From Plasmopara viticola (lineage: Eukaryota; Oomycota; Peronosporomycetes; Peronosporales; Peronosporaceae): DNA of 64,000 bases. Where the stretch lies: the NCBI GenBank assembly GCA_001695595.3, contig MBPM02000151.1, positions 1 to 64,000 on the forward strand, given 5' to 3'. Shown one piece after another: positions 53,201-64,000 of this stretch (the first letter of the stretch is position 1; every line of letters begins with the position of its first letter). A program made the position numbers and the translations under genes. The notes under the pieces are model-generated. The model searched no databases. It saw only the letters and a program-made list of their open reading frames with translations, and had not been told where the DNA came from.

Positions 53201-54994
53201 TGAGCAATATTTTAGTTAAGGCGACGATTACAAATGTAAGAAGCTAGAGTGTCAGCTGATGCACTTCTTACCACCATCTATCGTGTGCTCCAACTATATC
53301 TTTAAATTCATCGGAGTAAAAGCATTAGGCGCTGTTTGTCCAGGACTTGCGAACTCTGCTAAATAGGATGGCCAGCAACCTTTTCTCAGATAAGGTGGAA
53401 GTCAACAACAACTGGCACCCGTACTTTGTATACGCCTGCTTATTTTAAGTTGGCTGTAATGGCAGTAAATATCCTGTTGATATATCAGGTAGCAAGGCGA
53501 CTTATCAGAAAAGAACATCAAATCTGTCGAGCCTGAGGAACGACTCAAGTACATTATGGCCAACGCCTGAGCAAAATTGTGCTGTATGATACGAAATGTG
53601 CTTAGAAGACCTAGCTTAGTAGTAGTAGAGGCAGCTGTGATGGCTTTAGTTCACTCAAATCGTCGGATAATTATATCCGATGGCTTACTGGTAGAGAAAG
53701 TCATCCAAATGCTGAGGCATAACGAAGGCATGGATCATTACACTCTAAGTCCCGATAAATCTAAGTTTCGGATCTGGATATAACGACCTGAAGATGGTGC
53801 GGGTAAAACCACAAATACTGGTCTAATGGAGATACAAGACTTGATAACCTCCCGCATTGCTCTAAGTGGAGTTACGATAAGTGATAAGACCACCTCTCCT
53901 TCTCCAAAGAGGTCATTTATGATTTTCAAACGAACTATTGGCACGGACACTCGATCAAATTGGTCGGCAAGATGGAAAAGCTCGGATTGTGGAGGCACGT
54001 GAATCACTAAAGAGTGACAGGAAGACATAGTCATTGCTGTATGTTATGAGTAACATGGCTGGCTTTAAGCCAAGACAGCTTAGGCGACGCCACGAATAAT
54101 GGCACATTATCCAGCGAACAGTAGTCGTAGAAGGCAGCTGACCTAGGTGGCGTGGTTGGCTTTCAACCACACCTATAAATTTGCTTTGGGCGTGTACTTG
54201 CCCAGATATTTTTCGAAAGGGTCCGTATGATGAAGGCGTGGAGATATAAATTACCAAAGCTTTTCGAGTGATACTAGACAATCTAGACCTTGCGTCTTAT
54301 TAGCCTCGGCATAGCCATGCTTGTCCAGGTCAAGGACAAGAAAAGAATTCGAGCTATCAAATTTCTTAAACATCACAGCTAGCCTTAGGGACGTCTTAAT
54401 GCGTTCCTCTTAACGTTCAAAACAAGACGAATAAACTGTTTTGCTCCCTATCAGAACAAAAGTAGAGTGTCGACAATTGTTTGCTGGAACGCGTAGTTCA
54501 TCGGTCCGCCGTAATATACCAAGACAATAGCTAAGCTTTCGAAGCCCCGTCTACTCACAGCAAACATCCACGACTAGATTTCTCTTTCAGAACTGCTCTG
54601 CTCTCGGAATTTAAGCGCTGATGGTGTGGTCAAATCACACATCTATTGATTCTTTCCAGTAGGGCACCCCTCACTGATGTTTTCTGTCTAAAAAACGCAA
54701 AGTAACTCCTACCAGCGACCCTCTCGCTTTTCGAGGTGACGCTTCGTTGGCTCCCCTCAAGGCAATTTCGTACATTTCATAGCCATAGCAGCAAATACTC
54801 ACGTAGTTAAGCGTGCCCATACAGTCCTTTGTCCTTGTTACATGTAAAAAGCGCGCTTCCATCGTCGCAAAAGAATTGTGTGCGAGATAGACACTAAATT
54901 GTTAAAAACGGTACAATGTCGCACCGACGCAACAATGTACCACGTATCTTCACAAGACACAACGAAAAAAAATATTGTACCCAGACTACGTACG
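44242..54994. other. Gene desert of about 10.7 kb
   Basis: No ORF longer than 138 codons and none with a domain I can name. Many short frames, shifting composition and isolated protein-like bits suggest heavily decayed transposable elements. I found no intact terminal repeats by eye. A tRNA-like B box (GGTTCAATTCC near 49691) has no partner A box. Confidence 0.5.
45575..45795 (+). pseudogene. Possible hAT-type (DUF659) transposase debris
   Basis: The frame at about 45578 reads ADEWTDRSDNFMSLLRISP. This resembles the DGWT...NF...SP stretch at the start of the DUF659 region of hAT-like transposases. After a frame change the text continues SFDSVTLAGSLALF, like the following V-D-x-S-G strand. 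It is short and broken; a hint only. Confidence 0.3.
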
Positions 54995-57064
54995 ATGGCG
55001 GGCGCCGACAAGTATGAGCTTGTGGTACAGGACGATTTTCTGGTCCTCCTGCACCCCGTCCATCCTCTGAGGCTCCAGATTCCTCGTACGTCGTCTACGG
55101 ACGCGTCCCTGGGCCTGAGTGTGGAGCACGTCAAGAACAGTCACCACGTGCACGGCCGCCGCATGGTCCTTGATGCCATCTACGGCGTGTATTGGCTCCT
55201 GCGTGGTCCGTACCTCGCTGTCGTGACACGATCGAAAGTAGTGGCCAAAGGTGTCCATGACGCTGAGATTCGCGTCGTGCAAAAGCTCGAATTGTTGCTG
55301 ATTCCGACGCAAAATCTCCCGAGTTTGACGCCGCAGCAGGAACAGGACGAAGGCTTGTACATTGCCATGATTACGCGCGATATTGCGGCCCAGCAACTTC
55401 ATTTTGCGCACGATTTTGACCTCACGCACACGCTACAACGTACGTACAGGAAGGAATGGAGGGTACTTAATGCTCTAATTGCGTGTCTGGTAGGAATTGC
55501 GACGTTTGATGGCAAAAGTGGCCACATTGCCGAGCGTGCGGATGACCGGTTTTTCTGGAACAAAGCGCTTTGTGCCGCTTTTCTTGGTACCGTCCCTTTG
55601 ATTTCATCGTAGTGGTACCGTGCTCATGGGTACCGTGGTGTCTGACCAGAGCAAAAGATGTTTGAGTGGCTGACGCCCATGGTACAAGCGCACGTGGAGG
55701 TGACGGATGCCCTTGCGATCCACGACAAATCCTTTCGCATCGTGTACATCTCGCGCCGATCGTGCAAACGGCAAGGCATGCGCTTTACAATGCGTGGCAT
55801 TGACGACGATGGCAACGTGGCCAATTTCGTGGAAACGGAGCAAATTTGTGTGTTCCCCGACGGTCGCCACACGTCTTTTGTGCAAATTCGAGGTTCGCTG
55901 CCAATCTTCTGGAGCTCGCCCGTGACAATGAAGTATGTACCCAAAGTGTACCAATCAAGTGACACGCAGCGCAACGTGGCAGCTTTCCAGAAACACGCGT
56001 ACGAGTTGATGGCACTGTATGGCCGCGTCTTGATGGTGAACCTCATTGACAAGAAAAAGGACCAGTTGCAACTGGGCGAAACGGTGGCGAAGACCGTGGC
56101 GGCAGCTGCGACGAACGACTCGCACATTCTCGCCGCTGTTCGGCTCGTGTGGTTTGATTTCCATCGGGAATGTCGGAACATGAAGTGGTCCAACCTGGCA
56201 AAATTAATCAAGCAGGTCGATGATGATTTTCTTGATCATGGGTACTGGTTGCACTCTGGTACACTTTTTTTTTGGATTTTTTACATCATGCCTTGATGCT
56301 TTAGATTCTTTTGCATGAGTGCCGAGGGGGTTATTGTCAGCAAACAGTCGGGCGTCGTGCGTACAAATTGTATGGACAATCTCGATCGTACAAATGTGGT
56401 TCAGGTGAGGTTTTTTTTATGATATTGGTACCAATTATTGTTAGTTGACCATTGAAGACACTACCCTTTCTAGTCACTTTTTGGACGCCGTAATTTATTG
56501 TTGCAATTGAATGAAACGGAAGCGTTGCAGGGAAATGTCTTGAGCACTCCGTTCGACAAGTTTGAGCACACTTTTAAGCGGGTGTGGGGCAACAATGCCG
56601 ACGCGATTAGTCTCTTTTACGCTGGTACTCGCGCGCTCAAGACGGACTTTACACGCACGGGGAAACGGACCAAAAAGGGCGCAATGATGGATGGCTACAA
56701 TTCGTGCGTGCGGTACATTGTCAACAATTTCTGGGACGGAGATCGGCAAGACGTGCTGGATCTACTCTTGGGACGCTTCACCGTCTCGCGCAGTAAACCG
56801 TCCCCCTTTGAATCGCAAGGCGAGACGCTCGAGTCCATGCTCAGTAAAGTCGCAGGCCTTGTCCTAGTGTTTTTCTTCCTCGAGACGTATCGTAGTGGCG
56901 GCCCGAGCTCCCTCTTCGAGCGCCTGTGCCGCTCCGTGCTGCTCATGGTGCTCGTTTGTGCTGGTGGATTGACTCTTCTGGTCAAGAAGGGCAATCCGAT
57001 CGGGAATAAGCTCGTGCGACGACCGCGATTGTGCCCACAGAACGGCTTGATGCCTGCCTACTAA
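54995..57064 (+). CDS. SAC1: SAC1-type phosphoinositide phosphatase
   Basis: Exons 54995-55439, 55494-55586, 55650-56241, 56305-56404 and 56474-57064 sum to 607 codons. The introns are 54-69 nt with GT..AG ends. Splicing restores [54 protein letters not shown] and the catalytic loop [15 protein letters not shown], which contains the CX5R signature of SAC phosphatases. The C-terminal part keeps [18 protein letters not shown] and [15 protein letters not shown], then two hydrophobic segments expected to anchor the protein in ER/Golgi membranes. The enzyme removes phosphate from PI4P and other monophosphorylated phosphoinositides. A frame open from 54878 adds upstream residues, but ATG 54995 matches the conserved start. 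Confidence 0.93.
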
Positions 57065-57499
57065 CGGGCAATGATACTGGGATTGTTGCAATAATCAATT
57101 GAAAAATACGTTTTTAAATTACAACATACAAGGTCTTGTTGCTTTTTTGCGCGAGGGTTGTTTTGTCTTTTGCCATATGACAAGACGCTTTTGGTTAGTA
57201 AGAAGGCTGTTCCCAATGCTTGGCCACACTGCGCAACACAATGCTTTGTATCCGACGTTGGCACAATTATCCCACTGCTTCTGGCTCGATCAAACTCCCA
57301 CGAAAAATGTCCGACATCGATCCATGTATTGCACGGCAAAATAACTATTGTTGAGGATACTGCAACAATCGTGACAAGCGACGCCGAGAAATTTCATTGC
57401 GACGGTTCGATATTTGGCATTTGTACACGCAACAGGTGCAATATTTGTCGTGCCAATAACAATAAGTTGCCTCAAGATGGCTTATTTGCGAGATATAGT
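57065..57499. other. Spacer between convergent SAC1 and flavin-reductase-like genes
   Basis: About 435 nt, AT-richer than the genes, probably holding both 3' ends. No gene is supported. Confidence 0.4.
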
Positions 57500-58305
57500 T
57501 TAACTAAGTGTCACGGAGTCCTTCGGGAGTACATAGCCAAACATTTTGCTTCCTAAGAACGTCAAGTACGGTTCCGCGTGGGTACCATGTTGCGCAATAA
57601 AGTTGCGACCGTCCCAATACTCTCGCCGTGTCCAGCCTGCCAGTTGCGTACAACGAAGCAACAAGTGCCCATCGTCTTCGGTCACAGTGTCCACACGACA
57701 CAAGAGATGCGCTACACAGTCACGCAAAGCGATACTCTGTGCAACAGCATCGGTCACTTCTTGGCGCAACAGATCTTTTTTCGACACTTTTGGCTTTAGT
57801 GTCCGTACCCTTTCATTGGTACTATTTGCAAGCGTGCCACCACCTGGAGTGCAAAGGGCAACATTAAGTTGCTCAAACTTGTCTGCGTCGGCTCCCGAAC
57901 TGCCACCAATGGCTAGTATTAGATCTTCCATCCCCCGCACAGGAACGTTCAGCACTTGGTACACCAAAGGCAAACACACGCGAAATGTCAATAACAGAAA
58001 TGCAACTGAAGTGGCACATGCAACCGACCAAAGACAGCTCCCACTTGGTTCAGTAATGTTGCCGTGTTGCGAGTGGCATGAACAGAGCAGATAAATTTTC
58101 CCTTGCCACAATATTGTTATTGGCATTGAGAAGTAGGCAGCATGACAAAGCAGTAGCGTACCTGATTATTAATTGCCGTGAGCCAACTAATAGTCATGAG
58201 ACTACGTAGACAGCCATCTGGACTGCGTGCTGAGAGTAAACACACTGGATTGGGGTACAGCAGTCGCGAGAGCATGCCCTTGTCGACCGCCACCCATTCC
58301 GTCAT
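57500..58305 (-). CDS. Flavin-reductase-like (FMN-binding split barrel) protein
   Basis: Exons 58162-58305, 58029-58101 and 57500-57954 sum to 224 codons. The introns are 60 and 74 nt. Start ATG 58305 gives MTEWVAVDKGMLSRLLYPNP. The segment PVCLLSARSPDG...MTISWLTAINNQ is the N-terminal FMN-binding strand pair of this family. The joins restore GKFICSVHATRNTATLL and VLNVPVRGMEDLILAIGGSSG. The C-terminus has VAHLLCRV, GHLLLRC and the YLTFLGSKMFGYV ending common in flavin reductase-like proteins. The substrate is unknown; it probably binds FMN and acts on a cytosolic electron acceptor. Its start faces the J-domain gene across 118 nt. Confidence 0.75.
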
Positions 58306-58423
58306 CAGTGCAACACAATATTTTTTTTGGATACTCGTAATGGCTACATCTTCCAAGAATTTATCGTACTTATTCGAGTAACGTTTCTTTTGCCACAATA
58401 TTCAAGTGACTGTCGCTGCCGTT
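58306..58423. promoter_or_regulatory. Short divergent promoter region
   Basis: Only 118 nt separate the starts of the flavin-reductase-like (-) and J-domain (+) genes. No clear Inr consensus is visible. Confidence 0.35.
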
Positions 58424-60013
58424 ATGGTGCTCGGTAAGAAAAAAGTGGCGAGTATGGTCTACTACGACCTCATGGGCATCGAAGAGGACGCGACGCCCGA
58501 GGTCATTAAGAAGGCATACCGTAAGAAAGCCTTGCAGCTTCATCCTGACAAACGTGGCAACACACCAGAGGCCCAAGAGGAATTTACGCGCATGAAACAA
58601 GCATACGACGTCTTGTCCGATCCGCAAAAGCGCGAAATTTACGATCAGTACGGTAATTTTCAAGGTTTCTTGTTCGGTTTCCTTTTTTCTTCAGCATTAC
58701 TTTTCTATGCAGAGTAGGAGAAGATGGCATTAAACTCATGGAAGACTATGGCAACATGAGTCCCGAAGAAATGTCCGTCTTGCTCTTTCGGTCCATGGGC
58801 GCCTTTGGCACCAAGGGCAAGTGTGTGCTCATCTCGCTCGTGTCGCTGCTGTTTGCTTTCTTCCTCATTATTCCAAGTACGTCCAAACGTGCGCACGTAA
58901 TGTATTATATTTTCGTGAAAAATATTGACGAAATGGCGTCATTTTGCAGTTTTTTGGTGCCTTCGTGCCGACTCGACGATTTTGTGGGATTGGGCCGTGG
59001 TTTGCATCCCGCTCTGGGTCGGGAATGGCCTTTACTATTGCTCGTTAAGCTGCATGCTCGTCTCTGCGGACGAGAGCGAGGAAGGCGAGGAGAAGACTGC
59101 GCCAAAACCGCGCTTGTACAAGCTCTACGCGTTCCTCAAAGCGCTCCTGTTGCTCGTGCTCCAAGTCTTTGTCGTTCTCAAACTCAATCGCGATCTCGAC
59201 TGGACGCTCTTGCAAGTGTTGGTTCCATACTTTGTCTACGATGGCCTGAATCTCCTTGGCGCATTGGCCGGCGGCGTTTTGGGCTATCAAATGCTTACGA
59301 AAACCAGCCAAGGGGCTGGCGTGTCGCAGACGGAGACCATCACGAACCAACGCGCGGCTCTTGTCGTCGCAGTGCTTCGCAAAGTGCTGTTAAACGGTGC
59401 TCGGATTGCGCAAGGCGTGCTGCTGGGACTGAAAGTGGATGGCAGTCTAAACGAAACGAGTTGGTGGCTCGTCTTTCTGCCCGTGTGGCTCTACATTGCG
59501 TTCTTCGTGTCGTTTCCCGTCCGGAAATACTTGCGTGCAAAGCCCAAGACGAAAGAACCCAACGTCAAGTCTTCAACGCAGCAACAAGCGCACGATGCGT
59601 TTGCCCGCGAGTCTGTGACCGACGACGACGACGAAGCAGCGTCCAAGTATCCGCTCCTCGATGCGCTGTGTACAGTGTCTGTCATTGGAGTGCTCAGTTC
59701 GCCCTTTTTCATCTTGGCCGCACGACTCCAGGACGGCACCTTCTCGTCTCTCTACGTGCTATTGCCGTGGCTCATTCTGGTTGGTACCTTTTTCTTAAGA
59801 GATGGTTGCAAAGGACTGTCGTGTTAACGTTTTGCTGCTCGTTTTGCTTAGGTTGGGCTCGTTTTCTGCATGATTTGCTGTGCCATTTCGTGCATTAGTT
59901 TCCAAGAGCCTGACGATGGCAACGCTCCGGAACCGTCGACAGCAGAGAATGTGCCAAGCTATTCTACTGCCGAAGAAGGACGGGCAGATTATGTGTCAGT
60001 GGATATGGATTAG
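58424..60013 (+). CDS. J-domain protein fused to Tmemb_185A-like membrane domain
   Basis: Exons 58424-58652, 58715-58876, 58950-59779 and 59852-60013 sum to 461 codons. The introns are 62, 73 and 72 nt. Residues about 12-77 are a J domain with the HPDK tripeptide core (ALQLHPDKRGN) and a KREIYDQY end. After MEDYGNMSPEEM comes a series of hydrophobic segments: GKCVLISLVSLLFAFFLII, a membrane segment with FWCLRADSTILWDWAVVCIP, LLLLVLQVFVVL and more, matching the transmembrane protein 185/Tmemb_185A style. The tail is acidic and soluble. The J domain should recruit HSP70 to a membrane, perhaps ER. The last intron shifts the end from GCKGLSC to a longer acidic tail; reading straight through is an alternative ending at 59827. 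Confidence 0.85.
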
Positions 60014-60825
60014 GACAGGGGTACGAGATTATGATTTCATTAAAAAATATTGGTGGTCTTTATATAATTATCATGGTGAATCCAAGGTGAAGTATATTCG
60101 TGTTCTAAGAAAAATATAAATTATAAAAAGGGAAACAAGAGCGATTCCGATGCGAATAAAAGGAGCAAATCAGCTTAGTTTGACCAAGCAATGTGCAGTA
60201 ATAATTGTTCCAAAATGTGAGATTTGCTCTACGTAACCTTGAAACCTAGCTGAAGGTGTAACATTCATTGCTTTCAAACAAAACTGATTGCAAATGAACT
60301 TTTGCAGCTTTCGATATCGTAAATAAGCTTTTGCCATCTCCTTTCTGCCATTGTCTCTTCATCGTCACCGATATTTTAGTATCCAAGTCTTGAACCAGTG
60401 GCTGGGTATTCGATGGCGCCTTGCTTAGCAGCTCCTTTTGTCGCTTGCTTGTCAATACGAGAATAATTCGAAGACTTTACGGTCCGTGAAATGTTACCGA
60501 TTCTTTAACAACTCTTAATCAGCCCTCTAATTAGTCATTGCCGCATCGAATATTTTTTTCTTTTTGTTTGTGTTGACGATTGCAAATTACCACCTCTCTC
60601 GAAGACTTTTTTGTCTTGAATTCAACCTCAAATTTTTGAGCAATGTCACTTCTTTCTCAAATTCTTGGCTGCTCCATACAAAGTGCTTTAAGGCCGCAAA
60701 ACCATCGGACAAAAAAAACTATTGAGAGCATTCACTTATTGCGGCTGGCGTTCGGCTGCAATGCTAAAAGTGACACAAAAATCTCAAAAATCTACCCTGT
60801 CAAACGACCAAATCTTCCTGTTCAT
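60014..60825. other. Intergenic, no gene recognised
   Basis: AT-rich DNA with only short frames between convergent genes. It probably contains both 3' untranslated regions. Confidence 0.4.
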
Positions 60826-62004
60826 CTACGTTAGTTGGTCAAGCAGTGAGTTCAGCGCGTGCTTGGCGTTTGCATTAAGTGTATCCTTTTCCATCGCCTG
60901 AACGTGCTGAAGTCCTTGTCGAACATTATTGGTTCGACACCAGTGCAAGTTTTTGTCATTCAACGTCACCGCACTCTCGAGTGCTAGCAGTGCATTGGTT
61001 TGCAACGACTCGGAGGCTCCCGTAGCAACATGGTGCACCAACATCGCCAGTCCTCCGGCCTCAGCAACGAGTGACTGGTTCGCTAAACTCAAGTGTACAC
61101 CGTGATACAAAGCCCAAGCAGCGCTGCTATTGACGTCTTCGGCGTATATCGGCGGCAGCATCAATACTAGAGCCGACAAGGCTCCACTGCGATGGAGCAC
61201 ATCCTGGGCATCAATATCCCGTCCAGAGAGAATGTTTCCTAGCGCAAACGCTGCGGCACTGCGCACGGGGTCTTTGTACTCGTCGTTCAGCAGCTCTCCC
61301 ACGAGAAACATGCCGTTTTTCTGGATGACCTCACGACGGCCTTGGGCACTACTAGCTATATTAGCCACGCAAGTAGTGGCGGCACGTTTGATAGGGTCAT
61401 GCGGGCTTTTTAGCAGACGTAATACTGCGCTCACAACGGCAGGAGAAGATACAGCTTGAGCAGCTTTCGGTTCCAGCGCCAAGTTGCCCAATGTGAGGCA
61501 AGCCGCCGCCTGGAATCTCGGGTCCGACTGCGTTAGAAACGCGACAAGCACGGCCGAGGCATCCATGGATAGAAGCTGTTGAGCAAGCAAGGGTTCCTTG
61601 GACAGGCGGATGAGCGCAAGGAACGCAGGCACCACGAGATCAATGGCATCATTGGCCTGTACCACGCTCAGCAGCGTCCTCAGCGCGTTGCTGTCGACGA
61701 TGTCAAGCACATGCTGTTGTCTTACATTTTCATCCAGTGACGAGCTCAGATCAAGCTCATTAATGGCATCGATTCGTTCGCGTGTAGACGCTTGATCGGT
61801 TGTTAGCGTCTTTGCCAAGTCCAAGACGCTACTGGGAGACGTCGAATAGCCTCGACTAGCTAGCAACTGGAATTTGTGAACGGTAACATTGCGCGGACAT
61901 GTAGTCAGGTTATTCTTTGTACTAGTGTTGATTAGAGACACGGCTGGAGGCTTGGCCCAGCAGTGAGCTGATCTCGCTACTTGTCGAAGTAGCAATCGCA
62001 CCAT
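60826..62004 (-). CDS. Armadillo-repeat protein, probable organelle leader
   Basis: Single exon, 392 aa from ATG 62004. The first 50 residues are Arg/Ser/Thr-rich without acidic residues (MVRLLLRQVARSAHCW), typical of a mitochondrial presequence. Residues about 85-380 are consecutive armadillo-type helical repeats, for example ALRTLLSVVQANDAIDLVVP, AAACLTLGNLALEP, AATTCVANIAS, SAAAFALGNILSG and SAAWALYHGVHLS. The repeats form a superhelical protein-binding scaffold. No catalytic part is seen and the partner is unknown. Confidence 0.82.
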   Translation of the reverse strand: MVRLLLRQVARSAHCWAKPPAVSLINTSTKNNLTTCPRNVTVHKFQLLASRGYSTSPSSVLDLAKTLTTDQASTRERIDAINELDLSSSLDENVRQQHVLDIVDSNALRTLLSVVQANDAIDLVVPAFLALIRLSKEPLLAQQLLSMDASAVLVAFLTQSDPRFQAAACLTLGNLALEPKAAQAVSSPAVVSAVLRLLKSPHDPIKRAATTCVANIASSAQGRREVIQKNGMFLVGELLNDEYKDPVRSAAAFALGNILSGRDIDAQDVLHRSGALSALVLMLPPIYAEDVNSSAAWALYHGVHLSLANQSLVAEAGGLAMLVHHVATGASESLQTNALLALESAVTLNDKNLHWCRTNNVRQGLQHVQAMEKDTLNANAKHALNSLLDQLT

Positions 62005-62874
62005 TCAAGCAATGTGGCAGAAAGGCACAAAGTCACTAAACTGCGTACTTTTAGTCCCCTCATTTGACCACCTGAGCACAATTTTTGAGCTACATTGCAA
62101 GTACAGCAAAAGTTATTGACATCTCGCGATCAAATATGAGGACGTCGGAGAGCCCAACATGGAATCGACTGTGCATAATTGAGGAAAACGGTTTTACGTG
62201 ATGCAAAAGACTGGCCCTAGAAGTGTAGTAACGCAAGTATAGCACGAAATCCTGGAAAAAAACGATTTGTATGAAGAACTTGAGTATTCTATTTGACCAG
62301 CGAAGTGTAAGCTTGGAGTCAAAAGTTTATTATTTTTGCGACGCAAAACGACCGCGAATCGGAACATCTACACTACTTTTGCAGTGTAGATTGGGTAGTC
62401 CATTCATTCGTAGGTGGAAGCGTAGAAGCTACGCATGTGCAAGATGATTCCGGCGTAAGTAAAAAGAATTAGAGTTATCCAGACACGCCGAGGGAAAATT
62501 AGACGGCAAGTTAATCGATAGCTCCGAGAAACTGCATCTTTTGCAGTATAATGTTGGCGAAGGCTCGAGTTTTTTACGTCCACCTGTAGCGAAAATGGCA
62601 CTAGCTTTTAATTAGGAGGTGTTTGCACTAAAGTAGATTGCAATTTTATGTTCGAGGCTGCGAATCCTGGACCAGGAACTAATTCTTGTCGCTTTTTATC
62701 TTTAATCAAGAGAAGGATGCATGTGCTAGGGTGGTGAGGACTAAAGCCTCTTGTACTTGACCTGAATGTCGTACAGTCACCTAGCCTGGATATTATTAGT
62801 AAGATCGAAGTCCAAAACGAATACAATAATAAAAAAAAGTAAAATCACGACCTTTGCCCGTAAAGGGTCGCACG
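62005..62874. other. Divergent intergenic region
   Basis: About 870 nt separate the armadillo gene (-) and the kinase gene (+). Short frames only; no recognised element apart from an A-rich stretch (62827-62845) shortly before the kinase start. Confidence 0.4.
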
Positions 62875-64000
62875 ATGGACAAGTATGTCCTGGAGGAAAT
62901 GATTGGCGAGGGTACGTTTGGCATTATCTATAAAGCCAAAGAAAAAGTACGTGAACATGCGCTTTCATTCCGTGTGCACTTCTGTCACTGATTTGACGTG
63001 CAGGCGAGCAACGATCTGGTGGCAATCAAAAAGTTTAAAACAGTCGGTGGGAATTTGCGATGCGGCTGACCTCAGTCCTTGTCTTAAGTAGCTTAATTGG
63101 TGCTGTAGATGAGGTGGCTATCAAGCGGGAGATTCAGACGTGCTCGATGCTGAACCACCCTAACATTGTGTCCTACCGTACTAGCTTTCGGTATGACGGG
63201 GTTTTCTACTTGGTGTTTGATTATGTGTGCGAAGATTTGGTACAAGTATGCGCAATTGTACTCTTTGCTTGACGAATTGGCGCAAGCGATTGATTGCGTA
63301 ATGATTCCGGCAGCTCTTGTCAAAACATAAATCAGGAGTGTCACCACAGAAGGCGCAATTGATTATTTTTCAGCTCTGCAAGGCACTAGAATACTGCCAC
63401 TCCAATCGAGTGATCCATCGTGGTGAGTCTGGTCCTTTTGAAGGCCAAAACGACGATTTATTTACTGTCGACCGTAACTTTAGATGTCAAACCGGACAAC
63501 ATTCTCCTTGATCGCAATGGCACAATCAAGCTATGTGACTTTGGTAGGCCAATGATTGCACGAAAACGGCTCTCAGTATGGTAGAATCACGTGCTCGGTA
63601 CTGTGATAGGAATTGCTCGGACGGTGCACTTTGATGGCGATCCTCTGTCCGATTACGTGTCAACGCGGTGGTACCGTCCTCCAGAGCAAGAGCTACGGTA
63701 CGAGGTCCTCGACTTTTTTCAGTCTATCACTGTCAATGAACTGAACTTTGTTTCTAGACTTGGTCGCTATTCCTTCAATGCCGACATTTGGAGCGTGGGG
63801 TGTGTGCTCATGGAGTTGCTCACTGGTCGTCCACTCTTTCCCGGAAACACACAAATTGAACAACTGTATGCGCTTCTAAATTGTGGTTTGCTGACATGAA
63901 TTTACTTGATTTTGGTGATGATATGGACGCAGTAATTTAATTCAGAGGTATCTCGGACCTCTCCCACTCGCGCTTTATCCCAAAGTACCTCGGGGTGTCG
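62875..64000 (+). CDS. CDK/CDKL-type protein kinase, 5' part
   Basis: Exons 62875-62946, 63004-63046, 63109-63245, 63314-63422, 63484-63543, 63610-63698 and 63758 onward are separated by introns of 57-68 nt; the gene runs off the right edge. The start is MDKYVLEEMIGEGTFGIIYK with the Gly loop. Splicing restores VAIKKFKTVDE with the ATP Lys, KREIQTC in place of the C helix, the catalytic loop HRDVKPDNILL, DFGIART, RWYRPPE and DIWSVGCVLMELLTGRPLFPG. CMGC-group marks are the WYRPPE segment and the GNT insert. C-helix and activation segment resemble CDKL-like more than classic cyclin-dependent kinases, since PSTAIRE is absent and the activation loop has SDYVSTRWYR. An exon boundary near 63876 and beyond is uncertain. 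Confidence 0.88.

Noticed and set aside
58738..59898. Long 386-codon frame in the J-domain gene region
   Set aside because: It reads through two introns in the wrong frame and gives Arg-rich low-quality sequence; the spliced model restores membrane segments.

Overview
The window looks like a nuclear contig of an oomycete that carries a decaying endogenous DNA virus. The host assignment rests on three things: compact protein genes with many 54-76 nt GT..AG introns, Crinkler (CRN) effector genes with the LQLFLAK and HVLVVVP motifs, and an oomycete-type core promoter in front of a tyrosinase gene. I cannot name the genus.

Region 1 (1-7309) is the AT-rich remnant of a Polinton/Maverick or polinton-like virus (PLV). 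From left to right it holds an unknown protein running off the window, a broken candidate minor capsid gene, an intact A32-type packaging ATPase, a broken fibre gene ending in an S74 endosialidase-type chaperone, a cluster of hairpins, and a double-jelly-roll major capsid gene (MCP) that is open except for one early stop codon. No DNA polymerase, integrase or terminal inverted repeat is visible; they may lie left of position 1.

Region 2 (6893-21645) is a head-to-tail triplication with units of 4978, 4926 and 4849 bp. Each unit carries the 5' part of the MCP gene (-), an adenain-like cysteine protease (+), a second small viral ORF (+), a GC-richer CRN effector cassette (+) with a downstream minisatellite, and a 104-105 aa protein with two DUF3820-like repeats (-). 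The protease and the DUF3820-like ORF are intact in all three units. The CRN genes are frameshifted in all three. The CRN copies are mosaic: copy 1 has a different N-terminal half up to the HVLV motif, and copy 3 has a divergent central tract. This virus/effector island is the most unusual part of the window.

Region 3 (21646-32341) holds transposon-like debris and two host genes on the minus strand: a four-exon coiled-coil protein (about 787 aa) and a four-exon UPF0489/C5orf22-like protein (about 403 aa).

Region 4 (32342-44241) holds a very large secreted FN3/Gly-rich/kelch/P-domain protein, a divergent PLP-dependent class V aminotransferase-like enzyme, a three-exon Hikeshi (OPI10) homologue and a secreted tyrosinase.

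Region 5 (44242-54994) is a gene desert of about 10.7 kb with at most transposase debris. Region 6 (54995-64000) is gene-dense: SAC1-type phosphoinositide phosphatase, flavin-reductase-like protein, a J-domain/Tmemb_185A membrane protein, an armadillo-repeat protein and the 5' part of a CDK/CDKL-type kinase running off the right end. All intron models were made by eye. Most sum to whole numbers of codons and restore family motifs across the junctions.
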